Shown: positions 1 to 8,851 of the stretch, in pieces
How positions within the stretch are numbered: the stretch's first letter is position 1
Layout of the letters: every line of letters starts with the position of its first letter
From: Ferdinandcohnia sp036965165
Lineage (GTDB): Bacteria > Bacillota > Bacilli > Bacillales > Bacillaceae_L
Length of the DNA stretch: 46,640 nucleotides
Assembly (NCBI RefSeq): GCF_036965165.1
Contig: NZ_JBALOX010000038.1
Location: 1-46,640 of the forward strand
Direction of reading: 5' to 3'
Notes under the pieces: model-generated
What the model was told of the DNA's origin: nothing
Database searches by the model: none
The model's input: only the letters and a program-made list of their open reading frames with translations
Program-made: the position numbers and the translations under genes

Positions 1-1
1 C

Positions 2-2581
2 AACAAGCTGACGATTCGACATTTGAAGGAAAATAAACGAAGAACCCTAGTTACGATCATTGGTGTAATCATTTCTGTTGCTATGATAACAGCAGTTGCG
101 ACGCTTGGTGTCTCGTTTTTAAACCTGCTTATACGAGATGACATTGCAACAAATGGAGAGTGGCACGTCAAATATAATAATGTCGATGCAGAACAAATCA
201 AGAAGATTAAAAATGATAGTCAAACAAAAAAATTGATCCTTTCAAATGATCTTGGTTATGCAAATCTTGAAGGCTCGGAAAATAAGAGTAAACCCTATTT
301 ATTTTTTAAAGAATATAACACAATTGGGTTTCAGCAATTTCCAATCGAGATAGCGGAGGGGCGTCTTCCTCTGGCAAAGAATGAAATTGTGATATCCGAG
401 GAAATTGCGAACAATGCGAAAGTCAAATTTGACATTGGTGAAAACATCACGGTTGATATCGGTAAAAGAATGGTAGCCGGAGGAGAGGAACCATTTGGGC
501 AAACTGATTCTTTGGCCACAGACGAAAAAGGAGTAACGGAAGAACTCAAGACTGAAACTACAGAAACTTTGACAATTGTAGGAACCATCAAACGTCCAAA
601 TTGGGAACCAACGTGGTCTCCAGGATATACAGTTATTAAATATGTTGGCGAAACCGATTTGAGCACCACTCATACAGTAGATGCAGTTGTAGTATTAGAG
701 AAAGTAAAAGGCTCATTATATAAACATGCAGAAACCCTAGCTGAAGAAAATGGAATCCAGTCCATTTCCTATAATAACGATTTATTACGCTATTATGGAG
801 TCACTGATAATGATAGTTTACGTATGACCTTGTTTTCTTTAGCAGGGATTATCATGAGCGTAATTATTATTGGTTCGGTTGCATTGATTTACAATGCATT
901 TGCAATCAGTGTATCTGAGCGATCTAGGCACTTAGGCATGCTGTCAAGTGTAGGGGCTACTAAAAAGCAAAAGCGGAACTCTGTCTTTTTTGAAGGTGCG
1001 GTGATTGGTGCGATTAGCATTCCTATCGGGATTCTTTCAGGTCTATTGGGAATTGGGATAACCTTCTCATTTATTAATTCTTTTCTCAGTGGTGCACTTA
1101 ATGTTTCTGAAAAACTAAAGGTCATCGTTACACCATCCTCTCTCATAGTGGCGTGTGTGATCTCGATTATCACAATTTTTATATCAACATATATCCCAGC
1201 GAGGAGAGCATCAAAGGTGTCAGCAATTGATGCGATTCGCCAAACACAGGATATCAAATTATCTAGAAAAGCAGTAAAAACGTCAAAACTGGTTCGCAAA
1301 ATTTTCGGAATCGAAGCTGAAATTGGCTTAAAGAACCTGAAACGGAATAAAAAGAGATATCAAGCTACTGTTTTCTCACTTGTAATAAGTATTGTTCTCT
1401 TTTTGACAGTATCATTTTTTACAGAAAATCTTAAAAAGTCGTTGGAGCTATCCCAAGAGGACATTAATTTTGATATTCAAGTGATAAATGATCAAATGGG
1501 AAAGGACGATCTGCTGCCATTAACAAATCTAAAGTTTGTAACGGAAACGAGTATCGTTCAAACAGTTTATTTAAGTGCTTGGGTAGAGAAGGACCAACTT
1601 CCAAATGAACTGCAAAAATACGTTGAAAATAATCCGTCTATGCTAGAGGATGGGAAATTTAATTATTACGTCAGGCTATATGGTTTAGATAAGGACAGTT
1701 TCAAGAATTATGCTGAAAAAGTGGGCACGAATGCTACGCAATTAGAAAATACTGAAACACCATCAGCCATCATTATCGAGAACATAAGTTACGAAGATGG
1801 AGAGACGGGAAAATTTGTTGAAACGAAATCGATCCAGACAAAAGTAGGTAATCCGATTGATTTATATACGATGAGCTATGAAGAGGATGAAGAATCACAA
1901 TTCGTTAATACAATAGAAATTGCCGCATTAACCGATCAGCTTCCAATGGGGATTAATACAAGTGGACCAGGTGGATTAGATATTATTGTTTCAGAGGATG
2001 TATTAACTAAAATTGTGTCAGATAATGAGAATGTAAAAAATGAAATCCGAGCCGAATTATACATGAATAGCTCGGATCCAATGGCGACACAGGAAGAGTT
2101 GGATAAGGTGACAGATTCTAGTACGCATGTGTACAATGTCTATCAGAGACGACAAGAACAAGAGCAACTGGTCTTACTCATGTCTGTCTTTACGTATGGA
2201 TTTATCGCCTTGATTTCATTAATTTCGATTGCGAATATCTTTAATACTATCTCAACAAGCATTTCGCTTCGGAAACGTGAATTTGCAATGCTTCGTTCTG
2301 TAGGAATGACACCAAAAGGCTTCAACAAAATGATCAACTATGAGAGTATATTTTATGGTGTGAATGCTTTATTATACGGTCTTCCGATTAGCCTTGTAGT
2401 CATGTATCTCATCTATTGGTCACTCCGAAATACATTTGAATATGGATTTAATCTCCCGTGGATGAGCATCCTATTTGTTGTCATCATTATCTTTGTCATC
2501 GTGGGTGTAGCCATGCTGTATTCGATACAAAAAGTAAAAAAGGAAAATATAATAGATGGTTTGAAACAGGAGAGTATTTAA
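2..2581 (+). CDS. ABC transporter permease, two FtsX domains (5' end cut by window)
   Basis: Membrane subunit of an FtsX/MacB-type ABC transporter; the ATPase is expected just upstream, outside the window. The reading frame is open to base 2 (NKLTIRHLKENKRRT), so the TTG at 23 is an internal Leu codon and the true start lies off the edge; 859 residues are visible. A membrane segment follows the Lys/Arg-rich start. An extracellular domain of about 230 residues comes next, then a first FtsX core (residues about 265-405), a second anchor near 445-470, a second extracellular domain, and a last FtsX core (about 715-850). Both cores carry the typical SVGAT/SVGMT turn. The duplicated layout suggests export or sensing of a peptide or lipid-like compound at the envelope; the substrate is not evident. 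Family call is firm, function is not. Confidence 0.88.
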   Translation, partial: NKLTIRHLKENKRRTLVTIIGVIISVAMITAVATLGVSFLNLLIRDDIATNGEWHVKYNNVDAEQIKKIKNDSQTKKLILSNDLGYANLEGSENKSKPYLFFKEYNTIGFQQFPIEIAEGRLPLAKNEIVISEEIANNAKVKFDIGENITVDIGKRMVAGGEEPFGQTDSLATDEKGVTEELKTETTETLTIVGTIKRPNWEPTWSPGYTVIKYVGETDLSTTHTVDAVVVLEKVKGSLYKHAETLAEENGIQSISYNNDLLRYYGVTDNDSLRMTLFSLAGIIMSVIIIGSVALIYNAFAISVSERSRHLGMLSSVGATKKQKRNSVFFEGAVIGAISIPIGILSGLLGIGITFSFINSFLSGALNVSEKLKVIVTPSSLIVACVISIITIFISTYIPARRASKVSAIDAIRQTQDIKLSRKAVKTSKLVRKIFGIEAEIGLKNLKRNKKRYQATVFSLVISIVLFLTVSFFTENLKKSLELSQEDINFDIQVINDQMGKDDLLPLTNLKFVTETSIVQTVYLSAWVEKDQLPNELQKYVENNPSMLEDGKFNYYVRLYGLDKDSFKNYAEKVGTNATQLENTETPSAIIIENISYEDGETGKFVETKSIQTKVGNPIDLYTMSYEEDEESQFVNTIEIAALTDQLPMGINTSGPGGLDIIVSEDVLTKIVSDNENVKNEIRAELYMNSSDPMATQEELDKVTDSSTHVYNVYQRRQEQEQLVLLMSVFTYGFIALISLISIANIFNTISTSISLRKREFAMLRSVGMTPKGFNKMINYESIFYGVNALLYGLPISLVVMYLIYWSLRNTFEYGFNLPWMSILFVVIIIFVIVGVAMLYSIQKVKKENIIDGLKQESI

Positions 2582-2644
2582 AGGGCAGAGTCCGACTCTC
2601 CCCTTTAAATGGGCCTGACCACCAGTGTGGTTAGGTCTCTTTTT
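2578..2644 (+). terminator. Two hairpins after the ABC permease
   Basis: The first hairpin (2578-2608) pairs AAAGGGCAGAGT with ACTCTCCCCTTT and overlaps the stop codon. The second (2614-2635) pairs CCTGACCAC with GTGGTTAGG around a CAGT loop and is followed by TCTCTTTTTAC, a Rho-independent signature. Confidence 0.8.
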
Positions 2645-2650
2645 ACTCCG

Positions 2651-2926
2651 GTGACGCAAATCTGAGTGAGTTGTGGCAAAAAAATAGTAAAGTGACACAA
2701 ATTCGCTGGAACTCACGCAAAAAATCTTGAATGGACGCATGTGATATGACGCAAATATTTGTAAACCGACGCAAATCCGTGTGAATTGACGCAAATAAGT
2801 GTAAACTGACGCAAATCCGTGTGAACTGACGCAAACATGTCGAAACCGACGCAAATCCGTGAGAATCGACACAAATATGTGAAAACCAACGCAAATCAGA
2901 ACGAGCCAACGAATATATGTTGTAGA
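2651..2926. repeat. Degenerate tandem repeat, 20-bp unit with 40-bp higher order
   Basis: About 13-14 consecutive copies of a unit close to TGACGCAAATCCGTGTGAAC. From 2747 to about 2926 the phase is exactly 20 bp, with units starting at 2747, 2767, 2787, 2807, 2827, 2847, 2867, 2887 and 2907. Alternate units resemble each other more (CCGTGTGAA versus ATGTGTAAA cores), giving a 40-bp period. Earlier copies (2652-2746) are more diverged and slip in phase. The core GACGCAAAT is best conserved. The block lies between a terminator and the next gene. There are no unique spacers, so it is not a CRISPR array. Function unknown. Confidence 0.85.
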
Positions 2927-3049
2927 CCTACAAGTCCATGTGCACTTCGATGCAAAGCCCCAGAACGAAAAAACGCAACTGGTTTTGTTATAATAGTAAA
3001 TACATGAACTTTTTTGCAAAGAGATATAATACATACAATGGAGGGGAAT

Positions 3050-4321
3050 ATGAAGTTTATTGACAAACAACTTTTAAAGTATGAAATGGACCCAACATTA
3101 GCGCATTATCTTTCTGTAGTTTTGATGATTCTTTTTATAGTGCTCATCTGTATGGTGGCAAATTTTATCACGAAAAAAGTGATCATCAACCTTATCACTC
3201 GAATCGTCACTAAAACCAAATATCAATGGGATAATATGCTTGTCGAGAGAAAGGTTTTTCGAAGACTATCCCATATTATTCCAGCGATCATCATCCATTC
3301 CTTTTCTTCAAGCTTTCCAACCTATAAGCATTTGATTCAAACGGGTGCGAATATTTATATAATCATTGTTGGATTAATGGTTCTTAGTAGCCTATTAAAT
3401 GCCATTAATGATATTTATCAAACGTATGAGGTATCAAAGACTAGGCCAATAAAAGGATATGTTCAGGTTGTTAAAATTATTGTCATCACATTTGGGATCA
3501 TCCTGGTTATTGCGAACCTGATGGGGAAGAGTCCAGTTATTTTGTTAAGCGGAATTGGTGCTTTATCAGCTGTTTTTATGCTGGTATTTAAAGATTCTTT
3601 ATTGGGTCTTGTTGCAGGTGTTCAGTTGACGACCAATGATATGGTTCGGGTCGGTGACTGGATTGAAGTGCCAAAGTACGGGGCAGACGGAGACATCATT
3701 GATATCTCTTTGGTTACTGTTAAGGTGCAAAATTGGGATAAAACGATTACGTATGTGCCAGCATATGCACTCGTTTCCGATTATTTTATAAATTGGAGAG
3801 GGATGCAAACCTCAGGTGGACGTAGGATTAAACGCTCTTTATTTATCGACACAAATAGCATTACATTTTGTACAGAGGAAATGATTGAGAAATTTAAGCA
3901 AATCCAACTTCTTTCTGATTATCTTACAAACCGGGAACAAGAAATCGAAGATTACAATCTTAAGCATGATATTAACCGCACCAATCCGGTAAATGGAAGG
4001 GCTCTAACAAATATTGGTGTATTTCGGGCATATGTTAGCAACTACATTCAATGTCACCCTGGAATTAATCAGGAAATGACAATGATGGTTCGTCAGTTAG
4101 CACCAACTGAGCATGGTTTACCTCTTGAAATATATGCATTTTCAAATGATGTAAGATGGGCTGTATACGAAACGACCCAAGCCGATATTTTCGACCATCT
4201 TTTTGCGATTGCAAAGGAGTTTGGGCTTCGCTTATTCCAAGATCCATCTGGACATGATTTAAAGACAATGATGGCAGAAGGAAAAGAGGATGGAAAGGTT
4301 CAGGCATTCGAATATGAATAA
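3050..4321 (+). CDS. Mechanosensitive channel, MscS superfamily, YbdG/MscM-like
   Basis: Small-conductance mechanosensitive channel that would open under membrane tension to release solutes on hypo-osmotic shock. At 423 aa it is close to E. coli YbdG (about 415 aa). It has about five membrane segments in the first 190 residues. The pore-lining helix and beta domain follow: GIGALSAVFMLVFKDSLLGL, then VQLTTNDMVRVGDWIEVP and GDIIDISLVTVKVQNWD. The long C-terminal cytoplasmic part fits the YbdG branch. The ATG at 3050 is chosen because GGAGG (3040-3044) precedes it by 5 nt; the frame also runs upstream to an ATG at 3038 and a TTG at 3014 without suitable sites. It is a single gene between terminators. 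Confidence 0.9.
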   Translation: MKFIDKQLLKYEMDPTLAHYLSVVLMILFIVLICMVANFITKKVIINLITRIVTKTKYQWDNMLVERKVFRRLSHIIPAIIIHSFSSSFPTYKHLIQTGANIYIIIVGLMVLSSLLNAINDIYQTYEVSKTRPIKGYVQVVKIIVITFGIILVIANLMGKSPVILLSGIGALSAVFMLVFKDSLLGLVAGVQLTTNDMVRVGDWIEVPKYGADGDIIDISLVTVKVQNWDKTITYVPAYALVSDYFINWRGMQTSGGRRIKRSLFIDTNSITFCTEEMIEKFKQIQLLSDYLTNREQEIEDYNLKHDINRTNPVNGRALTNIGVFRAYVSNYIQCHPGINQEMTMMVRQLAPTEHGLPLEIYAFSNDVRWAVYETTQADIFDHLFAIAKEFGLRLFQDPSGHDLKTMMAEGKEDGKVQAFEYE

Positions 4322-4328
4322 AAGTAGA

Positions 4329-4370
4329 AACTCACAAAGGGCAGGTTACCCCAGCTTTTGTGAGTTTTTT
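4329..4370. terminator. Terminator between convergent genes
   Basis: AACTCACAAA pairs with TTTTGTGAGTT around an inner GGTTACC element and is followed by TTTTTTG on the plus strand. It separates the channel gene from the convergent DUF3189 gene and may act on both. Confidence 0.85.
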
Positions 4371-4374
4371 GTCC

Positions 4375-4881
4375 TTATTTAAATTCTTTATTATCCAGTA
4401 TCACGATATTCTCACTAGACGATCTAGCAGTTTGCTTTGTATGTTCAACTAAGCTTTGGATCGTACCACACGCTTGTTTTGCACCTATTACTAGAAGAGG
4501 AACGCCAATGAAATCAATATGAATGCCTCTTGAGAAAAATCCGCCCATCGTCATCGCAAATGGAACGGTTGGTGATGTATTTGAGAAAATGATTTTTTCT
4601 TTTTGTTTATATCTTTCCTGCAGAATAGTACTAAGTTGTTTAAGAGCAGGAACAAGTAGCTTGCTTCTTTTTCGCCCTATTGAATAAACAGGGTTACCAT
4701 CCTCATCAATGCCGTGGAAGTACATTTTCCCAAAATCCTTCTTTGTTAGTTTATTAAAATAATCAACATGCAAGATCTCTTCTTTTGTTAACTTTCGATC
4801 TGTAGGTAGTTTATTTAAATGGTAGGCTGCCGCTAATGCTGTACTATGTGTCCCAGCATAATCATTATAAATGTAAATCAT
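4375..4881 (-). CDS. DUF3189 family protein
   Basis: A 168-aa soluble protein of the DUF3189 family found in Firmicutes; no biochemical role is known to me. The N-terminus MIYIYNDYAGTHSTALAAAY is the family signature and contains a Thr/Ser-rich turn that could bind phosphate. Further conserved-looking stretches are HGIDEDGNPVYSIGRKR and NTSPTVPFAMTMGGFFSRG. The start at 4881 is supported by AAGGAGGG about 8 nt upstream; the frame stays open to 5022 but that part has unlike composition and no ribosome site. It is convergent with the channel gene and divergent from the mannose-6-phosphate isomerase operon. Confidence 0.85.
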   Translation of the reverse strand: MIYIYNDYAGTHSTALAAAYHLNKLPTDRKLTKEEILHVDYFNKLTKKDFGKMYFHGIDEDGNPVYSIGRKRSKLLVPALKQLSTILQERYKQKEKIIFSNTSPTVPFAMTMGGFFSRGIHIDFIGVPLLVIGAKQACGTIQSLVEHTKQTARSSSENIVILDNKEFK

Positions 4882-4981
4882 AGTAGCCCTCCTTATGCTA
4901 GTCATTTCCTTATTATCTCCATAAAATGACAACTTCAATCTAGCTAAAATGATTGAAAAAAACTTTTCTAAAATATTTTTA

Positions 4982-4995
4982 TGTAATCGTTTAAA
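4982..4995 (+). promoter_or_regulatory. Possible CcpA cre-like site
   Basis: TGTAATCGTTTAAA resembles the cre consensus TGWAANCGNTNWCA with one mismatch near the 3' end. It sits about 20 bp upstream of the putative manA promoter, where carbon catabolite control of a sugar operon would be reasonable. One weak match in A+T-rich DNA is only suggestive. Confidence 0.3.
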
Positions 4996-5001
4996 AAAGA
5001 C

Positions 5002-5030
5002 TTGATTTAAAAAAATGAACATGCTAGTAT
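5002..5030 (+). promoter_or_regulatory. Putative sigma-A promoter of the manA operon
   Basis: TTGATT (5002-5007) and TAGTAT (5025-5030) are spaced by 17 bp. The -10 lies inside the left arm of the inverted repeat at 5019-5048, so a bound repressor would block it. Confidence 0.45.
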
Positions 5031-5048
5031 TCTAATATACTAGTATGT
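5019..5048. promoter_or_regulatory. Inverted repeat, candidate operator for manA-symporter operon
   Basis: ACATGCTAGTAT and ATACTAGTATGT form 12-bp arms with one mismatch around a 6-bp spacer. CTAGTAT/ATACTAG half-sites look like GntR-family operators. No repressor gene is adjacent, so the regulator would be encoded elsewhere. Confidence 0.6.
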
Positions 5049-5111
5049 TAACGATTGCATTCTAGTAAAAATAATTTCCCACAGTAAATTCAGATAAAGA
5101 AGGGATTTGCT

Positions 5112-6239
5112 ATGAGTAAGTCTGTACAAACATTAACTGGAGATTTTCCTTTGAAATTAGCACCTGCTAGAGCATGGCGGACTTATATGGGAGGAAAATT
5201 GATAGATGAGCTGCATGGAGTTGATAATCAAGAAGATAGTCATTTTCCAGAAGAGTGGTTGATGTCAATCGTTTCTGCTAGAAATGTCGGCCGTGAGCAT
5301 ATATTAGATGAAGGCTTAAGTAAAGTGGACATGCAAGATGCAGATGTGTCCTTAAAAAGTCTCATTGATGAAAACGCTGTCGAATTTTTGGGACAAAGTC
5401 ATTCTGAGAAATACGGCAACAACACAGGAGTTCTCGCAAAAATTATTGATTCTAGTGAACGCTTAACTGTGCAGGTACATCCGAATCGGGAGAAGGCAAG
5501 AGAGTTATTTGATTCCGCCTTTGGTAAAACGGAGTGCTGGCACATCATTGGAGGAAGAGAAATTGAAGGTGAACCTCCATACGTATACCTTGGTTTCAAG
5601 CATGGTGTTACAAAAGAGCATTGGGAAAAGCTGTTTGAAGACCAAGATATTCAAGGGATGCTAGATTGCCTTCACAAATACGATGTAAAACCTGGAGATA
5701 CGTTTTTAATTGAGGGAGGTACACCTCATGCAATTGGTTCAGGATGTCTCTTGATTGAAATTCAGGAACCTACAGATTTAACAATTCGTATTGAAAAGGT
5801 TTCACCATCAGGACTTGAAATTGATGATTTTATGTGTCATCAAGGAATTGGTTTTAAGAAAATGTTTGATTGCTTTAATTATGATACCTTTACACGAGAA
5901 GAAACACTCGAAAAATGGTTTGTAAACCCTTCCGTTTTAAAAGAAGTTAAGAATAATAGAGAAATTGAATTAATTGGGTATAAAAATACACCTTATTTTA
6001 GAATGACACAGGTTGAAGTAGACAATGAAATCGAGCTTAGCAACAATGGTGTATTTTCCGGTCTCTACATTCTTTCTGGAAGCGGTTCAATAGTTTTAGA
6101 TGGGTATAATCATTCTTTTAACATCGGCGATCAATTCTTTATTCCTGCAAAAGTAAGCGGTTTAACCCTTCGAAACGAAGGAAATGAACCTTTAAGGGCA
6201 TTAAGATTATTTGGTCCAGAGAATATTAACAATAAATAG
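5112..6239 (+). CDS. manA: Class I mannose-6-phosphate isomerase (cupin)
   Basis: Interconverts mannose 6-phosphate and fructose 6-phosphate, feeding mannose into glycolysis and supplying mannose phosphates. The 375-aa protein shows the zinc-site motifs of type I isomerases in order: VQVHPN near residue 120, KTECWHIIGG near 140 and GGTPHAIGSG near 205, followed by EIQEPTDLTIRIEK and the C-terminal cupin-like region. It is longer than the roughly 315-aa Bacillus ManA. It is followed after 19 bp by a Na+/solute symporter, and no further gene separates it from a terminator, so the pair is an operon. A related aldose-ketose isomerase on a free sugar is possible, since no sugar kinase is nearby. 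Confidence 0.85.
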   Translation: MSKSVQTLTGDFPLKLAPARAWRTYMGGKLIDELHGVDNQEDSHFPEEWLMSIVSARNVGREHILDEGLSKVDMQDADVSLKSLIDENAVEFLGQSHSEKYGNNTGVLAKIIDSSERLTVQVHPNREKARELFDSAFGKTECWHIIGGREIEGEPPYVYLGFKHGVTKEHWEKLFEDQDIQGMLDCLHKYDVKPGDTFLIEGGTPHAIGSGCLLIEIQEPTDLTIRIEKVSPSGLEIDDFMCHQGIGFKKMFDCFNYDTFTREETLEKWFVNPSVLKEVKNNREIELIGYKNTPYFRMTQVEVDNEIELSNNGVFSGLYILSGSGSIVLDGYNHSFNIGDQFFIPAKVSGLTLRNEGNEPLRALRLFGPENINNK

Positions 6240-6258
6240 TAGGAGATGAAATTATATT

Positions 6259-7785
6259 ATGGCTACATTAGATTGGATTGTATTAGGTGCGTTTTTCCTA
6301 GTCATGATTGGAATTGGGATTTTTAGTTACAAAGCAAATAATAGTTCAAGTGACTTCTTCGTTGGTGGAGGAAAGGTTCCTTGGTGGCTATCTGGGGTTT
6401 CTCACCACGTATCTGGTCATAGTGGGGTAGTGTTTGTAGCATATGCAGCTATTGCATATACTTATGGTATTACGATTTATTTCTGGTGGGCAGTAACAAT
6501 TGGAATTGGGTTACTCGTTGGGGCTAAATTTATCGCACCAAGATGGCCTAGACTTCGTCAAAAGTTAGGGATTCAATCACCAACTGAGTACATGGCGATT
6601 CGTTTTGGATTACCAGCACAACAAGTAACAGCTTGGACTGGGGTATTAATTAAGCTTCTAGATATCGGTGCAAAATGGGCATCAATGGGTATTTTATTAG
6701 CTGGTTTCACTGGCCTTCCAATTTGGTTAGGTATTCTTTTATCCGGTTCAGTTTCTTTAATCTATGTAACAATTGGCGGACTTTGGGCCGATCTAATTAC
6801 TGACTTTGTTCAGTTCCTTGTACAATTAGTTGCAGGTATTGTTATTTTCGTAGGCGTTTTCAGTCAACTTGGTGGAGTTGGCTCCGTATTTACAATGTGG
6901 GGAGACCTGCCACAAGGTCATGCTAGTCCGTTTAATGGTTCTTATACTCCACTTTGGGTATTCTTGTTCTTATTCGTTAAATTCTTTGACTACAACGGTG
7001 GTAACTGGAACCTTGCAGCAAGATTTATTTCAACACCAGATGGTGAAAATTCAAAGAAAGCAGCAAGACTATCAGCTGTCCTATACTTTGTATGGCCATT
7101 GTTAATTTTCTTACCAATGGTAGCAGCACCATTAATTTTTAGTGATTTAAGTGATCCAGCTCAACAATTATATCCGATGTTAACACAAACATTCTTGCCA
7201 GCGGGTCTAGTTGGATTAGTTTTAGCATCTATGTTTGCAAGTACAATGGGTATGACGGTATCAGATATAAACGCTTTAACAGCAGTTGTTCAACGTGATA
7301 TCTTACCAGTTCTAAATAAGAAATTTAAAGATATGAAAGAAAATGTTGATAAAAAATCTCTTTGGGTTGCACGTGGTTTAACAATTATGTTTACCATCAT
7401 TACAATGCTTGTTGGTATTAACCAAGAACAATTTGGTGGAGTACTTGGTCTAGTAATTACTTGGTTCTCAGCACTAGTTGGTCCAATGGCAGTACCTTTA
7501 CTATTTGGTTTATTCTCTAAATTTAAATACAGTACTGGAAAAGTGGCGATTTATTCGATCGTTGCAGGTATCGTAGGATTTGCTATCACACAATTAACTG
7601 ATATTATCCCTACAGATGTTGAAACTGCTTTCCCATTAATCGTAACTACAATCGTATTCTTTGGTGGGGGCTATATCAACAAGCGTAGAGGTGTTACAGT
7701 ATCACCTGAAGTTGAGGAGTTACTAAACTTCTTAGATACAGGTAAAGATGAGAAAAAAGATGATAAAGTAAATAAAGCAGTCTAA
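6259..7785 (+). CDS. Sodium:solute symporter (SSS family), probable sugar uptake
   Basis: A 508-aa polytopic membrane protein of the SSS/SglT family, which couples Na+ entry to uptake of sugars or other small solutes. About 13 membrane segments can be drawn. The family-typical early part reads DFFVGGGKVPWWLSGVS, then GIQSPTEYMAIRFG, and GGLWADLITDFVQ. The C-terminus is short, charged and Lys/Asp-rich. It lies 19 bp after the isomerase and ends at a strong terminator, so the operon context suggests mannose or a related hexose. Uptake by a symporter would deliver unphosphorylated sugar and need a kinase encoded elsewhere. Confidence 0.85.
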   Translation: MATLDWIVLGAFFLVMIGIGIFSYKANNSSSDFFVGGGKVPWWLSGVSHHVSGHSGVVFVAYAAIAYTYGITIYFWWAVTIGIGLLVGAKFIAPRWPRLRQKLGIQSPTEYMAIRFGLPAQQVTAWTGVLIKLLDIGAKWASMGILLAGFTGLPIWLGILLSGSVSLIYVTIGGLWADLITDFVQFLVQLVAGIVIFVGVFSQLGGVGSVFTMWGDLPQGHASPFNGSYTPLWVFLFLFVKFFDYNGGNWNLAARFISTPDGENSKKAARLSAVLYFVWPLLIFLPMVAAPLIFSDLSDPAQQLYPMLTQTFLPAGLVGLVLASMFASTMGMTVSDINALTAVVQRDILPVLNKKFKDMKENVDKKSLWVARGLTIMFTIITMLVGINQEQFGGVLGLVITWFSALVGPMAVPLLFGLFSKFKYSTGKVAIYSIVAGIVGFAITQLTDIIPTDVETAFPLIVTTIVFFGGGYINKRRGVTVSPEVEELLNFLDTGKDEKKDDKVNKAV

Positions 7786-7795
7786 CTTGTTGAAA

Positions 7796-7830
7796 ACAGA
7801 AGGTCTCGATATTGAGATCTTCTGTTTTTT
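7796..7830 (+). terminator. Rho-independent terminator of the manA operon
   Basis: ACAGAAGGTCTC pairs with GAGATCTTCTGT around a 6-nt loop and is followed directly by a T-run. Confidence 0.92.
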
Positions 7831-7888
7831 GTATTAAGATGGGACGAAGGGAAAGTACCTGTCCCCATGACCCACTAGGAGTAAGAAT

Positions 7889-8770
7889 ATGAAGTCTAAA
7901 TCTATTTTTATAGTAATTATGCTAATTTTTGGTAGTATCGGTTTGTTTGTGAAGAATATTGATTTGTCTTCTAGCGAAATTGCCCTGTTTAGGGGAGCAA
8001 TTGGATGTTTGTTTTTAATTGGTGCTAGTTTTCTAGTTAAGCAGAAGTTTTCATTCAAAACCTCTAAACGCAATCTTGTCCTACTCATTTTATCGGGAGC
8101 AGCAATGGGCTTTAACTGGATTTTTTTATTTGAGGCTTACCGCTATACCACCATTGCCAACGCTACACTTAGCTATTATTTTGCCCCCGTGTTTGTTATG
8201 ATTTTAGCACCTTTTTTACTGAAGGAAAAATGGACATGGATGAAAGGAATAGGAATTTCACTAGCATTTTTAGGGTTGCTTTTGGTCGTTAATCCCGGGG
8301 GAGAAGTGGCTATCGGAGCTTATAATCATCCTGTTGGCATTATGTATGGTTTACTTGCAGCGTCTTTGTACACAAGTGTGATTCTTCTGAATAAATTTAT
8401 TAAAGATCTATCAGATTTTGAAACCACAATCATGCAGCTTTTGACTGCTTCGATTGTATTGTTTCCATACGTCCTAGTAACACAAAACTTGAATTACTCT
8501 AGCTTGGACTTGAAATCTATCAGTTTACTATTAATTGTTGGAATTATTCATACAGGGTTCGCGTACCTACTATATTTTTCAGTCTTGAAAAAATTAAAAG
8601 GTCAAACAATCGCGGTATTTAGCTATATCGATCCGATTTCCGCTGTGATTATGGCTGCTATCATTTTGAATGAAAGTATGGGATTTGTTCAAATTGTGGG
8701 TGGAGTCTTAATATTAGGATCCTCTTTTATCAGTGAGATTAATTGGAAACGAGCCAGAAGTGTATCTTGA
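7889..8770 (+). CDS. EamA/DMT-family transporter
   Basis: A 293-aa integral membrane protein with two repeated EamA domains of about five helices each (residues about 1-140 and 150-290), typical of drug/metabolite exporters. Seen motifs are SSSEIALFRGAIG in the first half and YIDPISAVIMAAIILNE at the end of the second. The GGAG at 7877 precedes the ATG suitably. Substrate unknown. It is transcribed alone, after a GGGAC...GTCCC repeat (7841-7865), and before the S-box leader. Confidence 0.9.
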   Translation: MKSKSIFIVIMLIFGSIGLFVKNIDLSSSEIALFRGAIGCLFLIGASFLVKQKFSFKTSKRNLVLLILSGAAMGFNWIFLFEAYRYTTIANATLSYYFAPVFVMILAPFLLKEKWTWMKGIGISLAFLGLLLVVNPGGEVAIGAYNHPVGIMYGLLAASLYTSVILLNKFIKDLSDFETTIMQLLTASIVLFPYVLVTQNLNYSSLDLKSISLLLIVGIIHTGFAYLLYFSVLKKLKGQTIAVFSYIDPISAVIMAAIILNESMGFVQIVGGVLILGSSFISEINWKRARSVS

Positions 8771-8795
8771 TATTTTTTGAATAATAAAAATGATA

Positions 8796-8801
8796 TTGAC
8801 A
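8796..8801 (+). promoter_or_regulatory. Possible -35 element of the S-box transcript
   Basis: TTGACA matches the sigma-A -35 consensus about 55 bp upstream of the riboswitch P1 stem. No good -10 is seen at the expected distance, so the promoter is tentative. Confidence 0.35.
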
Positions 8802-8851
8802 ATTACTAATTTAAGGCTTAGAGTAAATTCATAATTAAATATTTCGAAATT

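Noticed and set aside
2651..2926. Possible CRISPR array
   Set aside because: The units are contiguous and degenerate with no unique spacers, and no cas genes are nearby.
2471..3070. 199-aa minus-strand ORF rich in Cys, Arg and Ile
   Set aside because: It is the reverse translation of the 20-bp tandem repeat plus the end of the permease; it has no ribosome site and a repeat-driven composition.
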